Source: Mastigias papua
Lineage: Eukaryota > Cnidaria > Scyphozoa > Rhizostomeae > Mastigiidae
Direction of reading: 5' to 3'
DNA length: 64,000 nt
NCBI GenBank assembly: GCA_964019165.1
Contig: OZ025283.1
Location: 4,909,001 to 4,973,000, forward strand
Each line of letters opens with the position of its first letter. Positions within the stretch are counted from its first letter, which is position 1. This document shows positions 1-12,700 of the stretch, piece by piece. The notes beneath the pieces are model-generated. The model worked only from the letters and a program-made list of their open reading frames with translations. It searched no databases and was not told the origin of the DNA. The translations under genes and the position numbers were made by a program.

Positions 1-1944
1 GGAGTCACAAATGGAGTACCATCTTTTCAGAGAATCATAGACAATTTAGTTACTGAAGAGGGTCTAAAGAATACTTTCCCTTACTTGGACAATGTCACAG
101 TAGCCGGCGTCAATCAAGCTGATCATGACAAGAATGTCGCTGCCTTCCTCGAGATGATCAAACGAAGGAACATAACCCTCAATGAATCGAAAAGCGTTTA
201 TTCAGTTCCCATTATCGATATACTTGGATATCGACTTAGTCACCAGAGCATCAAACCAGACCCTGAGAGATTGCAACCTTTGCAGGATTACCCACCACCT
301 TCAAATGTTCCTTCATTACGTAGGGCTTTGGGGATGTTCGCATACTATGCCAAGTGGATCCCACAATTCTCAGACAAGATTCGCCCTTTGGCAGACACCA
401 CATCTTTCCCTCTTGACAAAGAAGCTCTTGCATCATTCAATGCTTTGAAGGACGAACTTGCACGTGTCGCCTTGTCTCCAATTGATGAGGATATACCTTT
501 TATAGTTGAATGCGACGCATCGGATGTTGCAATTTCTGCTTCTCTAAACCAGAATGGGAGACCTGTGGCATTTATGTCTAAAACGCTTTCCGCTACTGAA
601 CGTCGTTACCCAGCCGTAGAGAAAGAAGCCCTAGCCATAATCGAAGCTGTTAGGAAATGGAATCATTTACTATCTCGTCAGCCATTCATCCTGATAACAG
701 ATCAAAAATCTGTTTCCTTCATGTTTGATAACAGAAAACGTTCTAAGATCAAGAATAGCAAAATTCAGTCTTGGCGTCTAGAACTTGCAGAATTCAGTTA
801 TACTATCCAGTACCGGGAAGGAAAGGATAATGTCGTTCCGGATTCATTCACGCGTGCTCATTGTGCAGCAGTTTCGATGAGTCTAGAGGAAATCCATTCT
901 CAGCTATGCCATCCAGGTGTCATCCGTCTTCTTCACTTTGTGAAAGCTAAGAACCTTCCATTTTCAACACAGGATGTGCGTGATATATGCTCAAATTGTC
1001 GGATTTGTGCTGAGCTCAAGCCCAAGTTTTATCAGAGCCAGAACAGTAAGTTAGTAAAAGCAACGCGTCCCATGGAGCGATTAAGTATTGACTTTAAGGG
1101 ACCCCTACCTTCTTCATCAAGAAACAAGTTCTTCCTCACAGTGGTCGATGAGTATTCTCGGTTTCCTTTTGCTATTCCTTGCCCTAATGTTGCTTCTGAA
1201 ACAGTTATTAAATGCTTGGAAGTGATATTTTCCCTTTGTGGGATGCCTGAATTCATACACTCCGATCGAGGTTCTTCTTTCATGTCTGAAGAACTCATCA
1301 GCTTTTTAAGAAGCAGAGGTATTGCTAGCAGCCGTAGCACTCCCTATCATCCCATCGGCAACTCACAAGTAGAAAGATACAATGGTATTGTGTGGAAATC
1401 AGTAAGGCTTGCTTTGGCCTCTGTTAAGCTACCTGTTGAGCAATGGGAGAGGGTTTTACCTGATGCACTTCATTCAATTCGATCTTTACTATCGACGGCA
1501 ACAAATACAACTCCACATGACAGATTCTTCAACTTTTCAAGGAAATCCAGTCAAGGAGTATCTCTACCCTCATGGTTATCACCAGGTCCAGTCCTTCTGA
1601 GGAAGTTTGTGCGTTCTAGTAAAAATGATGATCTAGTGGAAGAAGTAGAACTGACTCATGCTAATCCAACGTATGCCCACATTCGCTACAAAGATGGCCG
1701 AGAATCAACAGTTTCTCTCACAGACCTTGCACCTTGCCAAAGAGATACTTTGAATGCAGAGGATGCAACAGTTAGAAATCATGAAGACAATGTAGCTGAG
1801 GCCGGACAATCAAATACTGATAACATTTCTACACCAATAATTGAGAATGATGATGACAATATCGCAGAATCTGTTCAGGAACCTCGCCGGTCTACTCGAT
1901 TGCGCAAGAAGCCTGAAAGATACGGTATTCAAGTTGATGAGTGA
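1..1944 (+). CDS. Ty3-A copy 1: 3' part of gag-pol (RT to integrase), cut by window edge
   Basis: The frame is open from base 1 (647 codons plus TGA) and its start lies outside the window. It encodes the last half of a Ty3/gypsy-type polyprotein: the rest of the RT palm with YLDN, RNase H (CDASD, TDQKS, PDSFTR), an integrase zinc-binding region, a D,D-35-E core and a basic tail with RRSTRLRKKPERYG. The protein is identical to the matching part of the complete copy at 17,144-20,788, offset by 18,844 bases. Because the downstream LTR, target duplication and satellite flank are also the same, this is a segmental duplicate of that element and not a separate insertion. Family assignment is secure; the clade (possibly CsRn1-like) is inference. 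Confidence 0.95.
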   Translation, partial: GVTNGVPSFQRIIDNLVTEEGLKNTFPYLDNVTVAGVNQADHDKNVAAFLEMIKRRNITLNESKSVYSVPIIDILGYRLSHQSIKPDPERLQPLQDYPPPSNVPSLRRALGMFAYYAKWIPQFSDKIRPLADTTSFPLDKEALASFNALKDELARVALSPIDEDIPFIVECDASDVAISASLNQNGRPVAFMSKTLSATERRYPAVEKEALAIIEAVRKWNHLLSRQPFILITDQKSVSFMFDNRKRSKIKNSKIQSWRLELAEFSYTIQYREGKDNVVPDSFTRAHCAAVSMSLEEIHSQLCHPGVIRLLHFVKAKNLPFSTQDVRDICSNCRICAELKPKFYQSQNSKLVKATRPMERLSIDFKGPLPSSSRNKFFLTVVDEYSRFPFAIPCPNVASETVIKCLEVIFSLCGMPEFIHSDRGSSFMSEELISFLRSRGIASSRSTPYHPIGNSQVERYNGIVWKSVRLALASVKLPVEQWERVLPDALHSIRSLLSTATNTTPHDRFFNFSRKSSQGVSLPSWLSPGPVLLRKFVRSSKNDDLVEEVELTHANPTYAHIRYKDGRESTVSLTDLAPCQRDTLNAEDATVRNHEDNVAEAGQSNTDNISTPIIENDDDNIAESVQEPRRSTRLRKKPERYGIQVDE

Positions 1945-1952
1945 CTTTCTCC

Positions 1953-1964
1953 AGTGGGGGAGAA
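1953..1964 (+). other. Polypurine tract of Ty3-A copy 1
   Basis: AGTGGGGGAGAA lies directly before the TG of the 3' LTR and just after the pol stop codon. This is the expected place and composition of the plus-strand primer. Confidence 0.75.
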
Positions 1965-2222
1965 TGTGGTGAAACTAATCTGTTGTTGTTGATCATCCTA
2001 GTGTGTTTTGTATTCTGTGATTTTGACACTTTCTTTAGAAACCAAAGAATTGATTGAGTTAGCATTAACAAAGAACGCATTATGTTTTAGTTTAGGGCAT
2101 TAGCGCATTAGAGCGTTTTATTGATTTTGAGTATCTAGCGAGGATGTTTTGATTAAAGCCTTATTCAGGTTTAACTGCGTTCATCTATTTTCAAACTAGA
2201 ATATTACGACAATTTTACGACA
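1965..2222 (+). repeat. 3' LTR of Ty3-A copy 1
   Basis: The LTR is 258 bp, begins TGTGGTGAAAC and ends TTTTACGACA. It differs by one base from the 5' LTR at 16,860 and by one base from the 3' LTR at 20,809. ACTAC (2,223-2,227) follows, the same 5-bp target duplication that flanks the complete copy. Confidence 0.93.
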
Positions 2223-2249
2223 ACTACATAGAGTGTTATAGTGCTTTAT

Positions 2250-2286
2250 ATGTAGCAAACCTGACAATACTATGTAAGTGCTACAT
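2250..2286 (+). repeat. Hairpin-forming inverted repeat conserved in the satellite monomer (first example)
   Basis: ATGTAGCA at 2,250-2,257 and TGCTACAT at 2,279-2,286 form a perfect 8-bp stem with a 21-base loop. The same pair occurs in most monomers; some carry a base change in one arm (for example TGCTACAG or TGCTGCAT). Function unknown. Confidence 0.6.
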
Positions 2287-5200
2287 TTGAATTTAAGTAC
2301 GTGTTGCATAGTTCCACAACGTAATCTAAACACATCTGTGCTGTGAATCGTGCATTTCTAATATAGTATCACCATTCGATCTGTATTCATTGCTGTATTG
2401 TCAGTGTATGCACACATATGCAGTTTAGGCCCATTACAAGCAATGACAACATACATGTGCATATACTGTTGTATGTTTGGCATTGAGAGGAAGTGCATCA
2501 ATCTCAGCCACCAAACCACTTTAACATCTACAGTTACACTGATACGAGTAGTTTAGGCAATGTTTCGTATTGATATGAGCGTTAGTCTTTGTTTTTACAC
2601 TTAATAGAGCGTTATAGTGCTTTACATGTAGCAAACCTGACTATACTATGTAAGTGCTACATTTGAATTTAAGTACGTGTTGCATAGTTCCACAACGTAA
2701 TCTAACCACATCTGTGCTGTGAATCGTGCATTTCTAATATAGTATCACCATTCGATCTGTATTCATTGCTGTATTGTCAGTGTATGCACTCATATGCAGT
2801 TTAGGCCCATTACAGGCAATGACAACATACATGTGCATTTACTGTTGTATGTCTGACATTGAGGGAAGTGCATCAATCTCAGCCACCAAACCACTTTAAC
2901 ATCTACAGTTACACTGACATGAGTAGTTTAGGCAATGTTTCGTATTGATATGAGCGTTAATCTTTGTTTTTACACTTAATAGAGTGTTATAGTGCTTTAC
3001 ATGTAGCAAACCTAACTATACTATGTAAGTGCCACATGTGAATTTAAGTACGTGTTGCATAGTTCCAAAACGTAATCTAAGCATATCTGTGCTGGGAATC
3101 GAGCATTTCTAATATAGTATCACCATTAGATCTGTATTCATTGCTGTATTGTCAGTGTATGCACACATATGTAGGGTAGGCCCATTACAAGCAATGACAC
3201 CATACATGTGCATATACTGTTGTATGTTTGACATTGAGTGGAAGTGCATCAATCTCAGCCACCAAACCACTTTAACATCTACAGTTACACTGACATGAGT
3301 AGTTTAGGCAATGTTTCGTATTGATATGAGCGTTAGTCTTTGTTTTTACACTTAATAGAGTGTTATAGTGCTTTACATGTAGCAAACCTAACTATACTAT
3401 GTAAGTGCTACATGTCAATATAAGTACGTGTTGCATAGTTCCACAACGTAATCTAAACACATCTGTGCTGTGAATCGTGCATTTCTAATATAGTATCACC
3501 ATTCGATCTGTATTCGTTGCTGTATTGTCAGTGTATGCACTCATATGCAGTTTAGGCCCATTACAGGCAATGACAACATACATGTGCATATACTGTTGTA
3601 TGTTTGACATTGAGGGAAGTGCATCAATCTCAGCCACCAAACCACTTTAACATCTACAGTTACACCGACACGAGTAGTTTAGGCAATGTTTCGTATTGAC
3701 ATGAGCGTTAGTATTTGTTTTTACACTAAATAGAGCGTTATAATGCTTTACATGTAGCAAACCTGACTATACTATGTAAGTGCTGCATTTGACGTCAAGT
3801 AGGTGTTTCATAGTTCCACAACGTAATCTAACCACATCTGTGCTGTGAATTGAGCAGTTCTAATATCATATCACCATTAGATTTGTATTCATTGCTGTAT
3901 TGTCAGTGTATGCACACATATGCAGTTTAGGCCCATTACAAGCAATGACAACACACATGTGCATATACTGTTGTATGTTTGACATTGAGTGGAGGTGCAT
4001 CAGTCTCAGCCACCAAACCAATTTAACATCTACAGTTACACTGATACGAGTAGTTTAGGCAATGTTTCGTATTGAAATGAGCGTTAGTCTTTGTTTTTAC
4101 ACTAAATAGAGCGTTATAATGCTTTACATGTCGCACACATGACTATACTATGTAAGTGCTACATTTCACTTCAAGGATGTGTTGCATAGTTCCACAACGT
4201 AATGTAAACACATTTGTGCTGTAAATCGAGCATTTCTACTATAGTATCACCATTGGATCTGTATTCATTGCTGTATTGTCAGTGTATGCACACATATGCA
4301 GTTTAGGCACATTACAAGCAATGACAACATACATGTGCATATAATGTTTTATGTTTGATATTGAGTGGAAGTGCATCAATCTCAGCCACCAATCCACTTT
4401 AACATCTACAGTTACACTGATATGAGTAGTTTAGGCAATGTTTCGTATTGACATGAGCGTTAGTATTTGTTTTTACACTAAAATAGAGCGTTATAATGCT
4501 TTACATGTAGCAAACCTGACTATACTATGTAAGTGCTACATTTGACGTCAAGTAGGTGTTTCATAGTTCCACAACGTAATCTAACCACATCTGTGCTGTG
4601 AATTGAGCAGTTCTAATATCATATCACCATTAGATTTGTATTCATTGCTGTATTGTCAGTGTATGCACACATATGCAGTTTGGGCCCATTACAAGCAATG
4701 ACAACACACATGTGCATATACTGTTGTATGTTTGACATTGAGTGGAAGTGCATCAATCTCAGCCACCAAACCAATTTAACATCTACAGTTACACTGATAA
4801 GAGTAGTTTAAGCAATTTTCCGTATTCAAATGAGCGTTAGTCTTTTATTTATACTAAATAGAGTTTTATAGTGCTTTACATGTAGCAAACCTGACTATAC
4901 TATGTAAGTGCTACAGTTGACTTCAAGGACGTGTTGCATAGTTCCAAAACGTAATCTAAACACATCTGTGGTGCTAATCGAGCATTTCTAATATCGTATC
5001 ACCATTAGATCTGTATTCGTTGCTGTATTGTCAGTGTATGCACACATATGCAGGGTAGGCCCATTACAAGCAATGACACCATACATGTGCATATACTGTT
5101 GTATGTTTGACATTGAGTGGAAGTGCATCAATCTCAGCCACCAAACCACTTTAACATCAACAGTTACACTGATACGAGTAGTTTAGGCAATGTTTCGTAT

Positions 5201-6728
5201 TTAAATGAGCTTTAGTATTTGTTTTACACTAAATAGAGCGTTATAGTGCTTTACATGTAGCAAACCTGACTATACTATGTAAGTGCTACATTTGAATTTA
5301 AGTACGTGTTGCATAGTTCCACAACGTAATCTAACCACATCTGTGCTGTGAATCGTGCATTTCTAATATAGTATCACCATTCGATCTGTATTCATTGCTG
5401 TATTGTCAGTGTATGCACTCATATGCAGTTTAGGCCCATTACAAGCAATGACAAAATACATGTGCATATACTGTTGTATGTTTGACATTGAGGGAAGTGC
5501 ATCAATCTCAGGCCCCAAACCACTTTAACATCTACAGTTACACTGACATGAGTAGTTTAGGCAATGTTTCGTATTGATATGAGCGTTAGTCTTTGTTTTT
5601 ACACTTAATAGAGTGTTATAGTGCTTTACATGTAGCAAACCTAACTATACTATGTAAGTGCTACATTTGAATGTAAGTACGTGTTGCATAATTCCAAAAC
5701 GTAATCTAAGCACATCTGTGCTGTTAATCGAGCATTTCTAATATAGTATCACCATTAGATCTGTATTCATTGCTGTATTGTCAGTGTATGCACACATATG
5801 CAGGGTAGGCCCATTACAAGCAATGACACCATACATGTGCATATACTGTTGTATGTTTGACATTGAGTGGAAATGCATCAATCTCAGCCACCAAACCAAT
5901 TTAACATCTACAGTTACACTGATACGAGTAGTTTAGGCAATGTTTCGTATTCACATGAGCGTTAGTCGTTTTTTCATACTAAATAGAGTGTTATAGTGCT
6001 TTATATGTAGCAAACCTGACTATACTATGTAAGTGCTACATTTCAATTTAAGTACGTGTTGCATAGTTCCACAACGTAATCTAAACACATCTGTGCTGTG
6101 AATCGTGCATTTCTAATATCGTATCACCATTCGATCTGTATTCATTGCTGTATTGTCAGTGTATGCACACATATGCAGTTTAGGCCCATTACAAGAAATG
6201 ACAACATACATGTGCATATACTGTTTTATGTTTGACATTGAGAGGAAGTGCATCAATCTCAGCCACCAAACCACTTTAACATCTACAGTTACACTGATAC
6301 GAGTAGTTTAGGCAATGTTTCGTATTGATATGAGCGTTAGTCTTTGTTTTTACATTTAATAGAGCGTTATAGTGCTTTACATGTAGCAAACCTAACTATA
6401 CTTTGTAAGTGCTACATATGACTTCGAGGACGTGTTGCATAGTTCCAAAACGTAATCTAAGCACATCTGTGCTGTGAATCGAGCATTTCTAATATCGTAT
6501 CACCGTTAGATCTGTATTCATTGCTGTATTGTCAGTGTATGCACACATATGCAGGGTAGGCCCATTACAAGCAATGACACCATACATGTGCATATACTGT
6601 TGTATGTTTGACATTGAGTGGAAGTGCATCAATCTCAGCCACCAAACCAATTTAACATCTACAGTTACACTGATATGAGTAGTTTAAGCAATTTTCCGTA
6701 TTCACATGAGCGTTAGTCTTTTTTTTAT

Positions 6729-6733
6729 ACTAC
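6729..6733 (+). other. Empty (pre-insertion) version of the Ty3-A target site
   Basis: ACTAC here is flanked on the left by the same bases as the left flank of the complete element (TTTTTTTTAT before ACTAC). On the right it has the same bases as the right flank of both copies (ATAGAGTGTTATAGTGC, then the unusual CCTGACAATACTATG). No element is present. Confidence 0.85.
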
Positions 6734-9700
6734 ATAGAGTGTTATAGTGCTTTATATGTAGCAAACCTGACAATACTATGTAAGTGCTACATTTGAATTT
6801 AAGTACGTGTTGCATAGTTCCACAACGTAATCTAAACACATCTGTGCTGTGAATCGTGCATTTCTAATATAGTATCACCATTCGATCTGTATTCATTGCT
6901 GTATTGTCAGTGTATGCACACATATGCAGTTTAGGCCCATTACAAGCAATGACAACATACATGTGCATATACTGTTGTATGTTTGACATTGAGAGGAAGT
7001 GCATCAATCTCAGCCACCAAACCACTTTAACATCTACAGTTACACTGATACGAGTAGTTTAGGCAATGTTTCGTATTGATATGAGCGTTAGTCTTTGTTT
7101 TTACACTTAATAGAGCGTTATAGTGCTTTACATGTAGCAAACCTGACTATACTATGTAAGTGCTACATTTGAATTTAAGTACGTGTTGCAAAGTTCCACA
7201 ACGTAATCTAACCACATCTGTGCTGTGAATCGTGCATTTCTAATATAGTATCACCATTCGATCTGTATTCATTGCTGTATTGTCAGTGTATGCACTCATA
7301 TGCAGTTTAGGCCCATTACAGGCAATGACAACATACATGTGCATTTAATGTTGTATGTCTGACATTGAGGGAAGTGCATCAATCTCAGCCACCAAACCAC
7401 TTTAACATCTACAGTTACACTGACATGAGTAGTTTAGGCAATGTTTCGTATTGATATGAGCGTTAGTCTTTGTTTTTACACTTAATAGAGTGTTATAGTG
7501 CTTTACATGTAGCAAACCTAACTATACTATGTAAGTGCTACATGTGAATTTAAGTACGTGTTGCATAGTTCCAAAACGTAATCTAAGCACATCTGTGCTG
7601 TGAATCGAGCATTTCTAATATAGTATCACCATTAGATCTGTATTCATTGCTGTATTGTCAGTGTATGCACACATATGTAGGGTAGGCCCATTACAAGCAA
7701 TGACACCATGCATGTGCATATACTGTTGTATGTTTGACATTGAGTGGAAGTGCATCAATCTCAGCCACCAAACCACTTTAACATCTACAGTTACACTGAC
7801 ATGAGTAGTTTAGGCAATGTTTCGTATTGATATGAGCGTTAGTCTTTGTTTTTACACTTAATAGAGTGTTATAGTGCTTTACATGTAGCAAACCTAACTA
7901 TACTATGTAAGTGCTACATGTCAATATAAGTACGTGTTGCATAGTTCCACAACGTAATCTAAACACATCTGTGCTGTGAATCGTGCATTTCTAATATAGT
8001 ATCACCATTCGATCTGTATTCGTTGCTGTATTGTCAGTGTATGCACTCATATGCAGTTTAGGCCCATTACAGGCAATGACAACATACATGTGCATATACT
8101 GTTGTATGTTTGACATTGAGGGAAGTGCATCAATCTCAGCCACCAAACCACTTTAACATCTACAGTTACACTGACACGAGTAGTTTAGGCAATGTTTCGT
8201 ATTGACATGAGCGTTAGTATTTGTTTTTACACTAAATAGAGCGTTATAATGCTTTACATGTAGCAAACCTGACTATACTATGTAAGTGCTGCATTTGACG
8301 TCAAGTAGGTGTTTCATAGTTCCAAAACGTAATCTAACCACATCTGTGCTGTGAATTGAGCAGTTCTAATATCATATCACCATTAGATATGTATTCATTG
8401 CTGTATTGTCAGTGTATGCACACATATGCAGTTTGGGCCCATTACAAGCAATGACAACACACATGTGCATATACTGTTGTATATTTGACATTGAGTGGAA
8501 GTGCATCAATCTCAGCCACCAAACCAATTTAACATCTACAGTTACACTGATAAGAGTAGTTTAAGCAATTTTCCGTATTCACATGAGCGCTAGTCTTTTA
8601 TTTATACTAAATAGAGTTTTATAGTGCTTTACATGTAGCAAACCTGACTATACTATGTAAGTGCTACAGTTGACTTCAAGTACGTGTTGTATAGTTCCCA
8701 AACGTAATCTAATCACATCTGTGCTGTGACTCGAGCATTTCTAATATCGTGTCACCATTATATCAGTATTCATTGCTGTATTGTCAGTGTATGCACACAT
8801 ATGCAGTTTAGGCCCATTACAAGCAATGACAACACAAATGTGCATATACTGTTGTATGTTTGACATTGAGTGGAAGTGCATCAATCTCAGCTACCAAACC
8901 ACTTCACCATCTACACTAACACGAGTAGTTTAGGCAATGTTTCGTATTGATATAAGCGTTAGTCTTTGTTTTTACACTTAATAGAGCATTATAGTGCTTT
9001 ACATGTAGCAAACCTGACTATACTATGTAAGTGCTACATTTGTCCTCAAGGACGTGTTGCATAGTTCCAGACCGTAATCTAATCCCATCTTTGCTGTGAA
9101 TCGAGCATTTCTAATATCGTATCACCATTAGATCTGTATTCATTGCTGGATTGTCAGTGTATGCACACATTTGCAGGGTAGGCCCATTACAAGCAATGAC
9201 ACCATACAAGTGCATATACTGTTGTATGTTTGACATTGAGATTCAGTGCATCAATCTCAGCCACCAATCCACTTTAACATCTACAGTTACACTGATACGA
9301 GTAGTTTAGGCAATGTTTCGTACTGAAATGAGCGTTAGTATTTGTTTTTACACTTAATAGAGCGTTATAATGCTTTACATGTAGCAAACCTGACTATACT
9401 ATGTAAGTGCTACATTTGAATTTAAGTACGTGTTGCATAGTTCCACAACGTAATCTAAACACATCTGTGCTGTGAATCGAGCATTTCTAATATAGTATAA
9501 CCATTCGATCTGTATTCATTGCTGTATTGTCAGTGTATGCACACATATGCAGGGTAGGCCCATTACAAGCAATGACACCATACATGTGCATATACTGTTG
9601 TATGTTTGACATTGAGTGGAAGTGCATCAATCTCAGCCACCAAACCACTTTAACATCTACAGTTACACTGATACTGGTAGTTTAGGCAATGTTTCGTACT

Positions 9701-12700
9701 GAAATGAGCGTTAGTATTTGTTTTTACACTTAATAGAGCGTTATAGTGCTTTACATGTAGCAAACCTGACTATACTATGTAAGTGCTACATTTGAATTTA
9801 AGTACGTGTTGCATAGTTCCACAACGTAATCTAAACACATCTGTGCTGTGAATCGAGCATTTCTAATATAGTATAACCATTCGATCTGTATTCATTGCTG
9901 TATTGTCAGTGTATGCACACATATGCAGGGTAGGCCCATTACAAGCAATGACACCATACATGTGCATATACTGTTGTATGTTTGACATTGAGTGGAAGTG
10001 CATCAATCTCAGCCACCAAACCACTTTAACATCTACAGTTACACTGATATGAGTAGTATAGGCAATGTTTCGTATTGAAATGAGCGTTAGTCTTTGTTTT
10101 TACACTAAATAGAGCGTTATAATGCTTTACATGTAGCAAACATGACTATACTATGTAAGTGCTACATTTGACTTCAAGGACGTGTTGCATAGTTCCACAA
10201 CGTAATGTAAACACATTTGTGCTGTAAATCGAGCATTTCTAATATAGTATCACCATTAGATCTGTATTCATTGCTGTATTGTCAGTGTATGCACACATAT
10301 GCAGTTTAGGCCCATTACAAGCAATGACAACATACATGTGCATATACTGTTGTATGTTTGATATTGAGTGGAAGTGCATCAATCTCAGCCACCAATCCAC
10401 TTTAACATCTACAGTTACACTGATAAGAGTAGTTTAAGCTATTTTCCGTATTCACATGAGCGTTAGTCTTTTATTTATACTAAATAGAGTTGTATAGTGC
10501 TTTACATGTAGCAAACCTGACTATACTATGTAAGTGCTACATTTGACTTCAAGGACGTGTTGCATAGATCCAAAACGTAATCTAAACACATCTGTGCTGT
10601 TAATCGAGCATTTCTAATATCGTATCACCATTAGATCAGTATTCATTGCTGTATTGTCAGTGTATGCACACATATGCAGTTTAGGCCCATTACAAGCAAT
10701 GACAACACACATGTGCATATACTGTTGTATGTTTGACATTGAGTGGAAGTGCATCAATCTCAGCCACCAAACCAATTTAACATCTACAGTTACACTGATA
10801 AGAGTAGTTTAAGCATTTTTCCGTATTCACATCAGCGTTAGTCTTTTTTTTATACTAAATAGAGTGTTATAGTGCTTTACATGTAGCAAACCTGACTATA
10901 CTATGTTATTGCTACATTTGACGTCAAGTAGGTGTTTCATAATTCCAAAACGTAATCTAAGCACATCTGTGCTGTGAATCGAGCATTTCTAATATCGTAT
11001 CACCATTAGATCAGTATTCATTGCTGTATTGTCAGTGTATGCACACATATGCAGTTTAGGCCCATTACAAGCACTAACAACACACATGTGCATATACTGT
11101 TGTATGTTTGACATTGAGTGGAAGTGCATCAATTTCAGCCACCAAACCACTTTAACATCTACACTTACACTGATATGAGTAGTTTAGGCAATGTTTCGTA
11201 TTGAAATGAGCGTTAGTTTCTGTTTTTACACTAAATAGAGCGTTATACTGCTTTACATGTAGCAAACCTGACTATACTATGTAATTGCTACATTTGACGT
11301 CAAGTACGTGTTTCATAGTTCCACAACGTAATCTAAACACATCTGTGCTGTGAATTGAGCAGTTCTAATATCATATCACCATTAGATATGTATTCATTGC
11401 TGTATTGTCAGTGTATGCACACATATGCAGTTTGGGCCCATTACAAGCAATGACAACACACATGTGCATATACTGTTGTATGTTTGACATTGAGTGGAAG
11501 TGCATCAATCTCAGCCACCAAACCAATTTAACATCTACAGTTACACTGATAAGAGTAGTTTAAGCAATTTTCCGTATTCACATGAGCGCTAGTCTTTTAT
11601 TTATACTAAATAGAGTTTTATAGTGCTTTACATGTAGCAAACCTGACTATACTATGTAAGTGCTACAGTTGACTTCAAGTACGTGTTGTATAGTTCCCAA
11701 ACGTAATCTAATCACATCTGTGCTGTGAATCGAGCATTTCTAATATCGTGTCACCATTATATCAGTATTCATTGCTGTATTGTCAGTGTATGCACACATA
11801 TGCAGTTTAGGCCCATTACAAGCAATGACAACACAAATGTGCATATACTGTTGTATGTTTGACATTGAGTGGAAGTGCATCAATCTCAGCTACCAAACCA
11901 CTTCACCATCTACACTAACACGAGTAGTTTAGGCAATGTTTCGTATTGATATAAGCGTTAGTCTTTGTTTTTACACTTAATAGAGCATTATAGTGCTTTA
12001 CATGTAGCAAACCTGACTATACTATGTAAGTGCTACATTTGTCCTCAAGGACGTGTTGCATAGTTCCAGACCGTAATCTAATCCCATCTTTGCTGTGAAT
12101 CGAGCATTTCTAATATCGTATCACCATTAGATCTGTATTCATTGCTGGATTGTCAGTGTATGCACACATTTGCAGGGTAGGCCCATTACAAGCAATGACA
12201 CCATACAAGTGCATATACTGTTGTATGTTTGACATTGAGATTCAGTGCATCAATCTCAGCCACCAATCCACTTTAACATCTACAGTTACACTGATACGAG
12301 TAGTTTAGGCAATGTTTCGTACTGAAATGAGCGTTAGTATTTGTTTTTACACTTAATAGAGCGTTATAATGCTTTACATGTAGCAAACCTGACTATACTA
12401 TGTAAGTGCTACATTTGAATTTAAGTACGTGTTGCATAGTTCCACAACGTAATCTAAACACATCTGTGCTGTGAATCGAGCATTTCTAATATAGTATAAC
12501 CATTCGATCTGTATTCATTGCTGTATTGTCAGTGTATGCACACATATGCAGGGTAGGCCCATTACAAGCAATGACTCCATACATGTGCATATACTGTTGT
12601 ATGTTTGACATTGAGTGGAAGTGCATCAATCTCAGCCACCAAACCACTTTCACATCTACAGTTACACTGATATGAGTAGTATAGGCAATGTTTCGTATTG

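Noticed and set aside
2223..2600. Hammerhead ribozyme in the satellite monomer
   Set aside because: Some animal satellites carry one, but I found no CTGANGA core paired with a GAAA core on either strand; CTGATATGAG only superficially resembles it.
2223..2600. tRNA- or 5S-derived satellite
   Set aside because: No A-box or B-box pair and no cloverleaf-compatible stems were found in the monomer.
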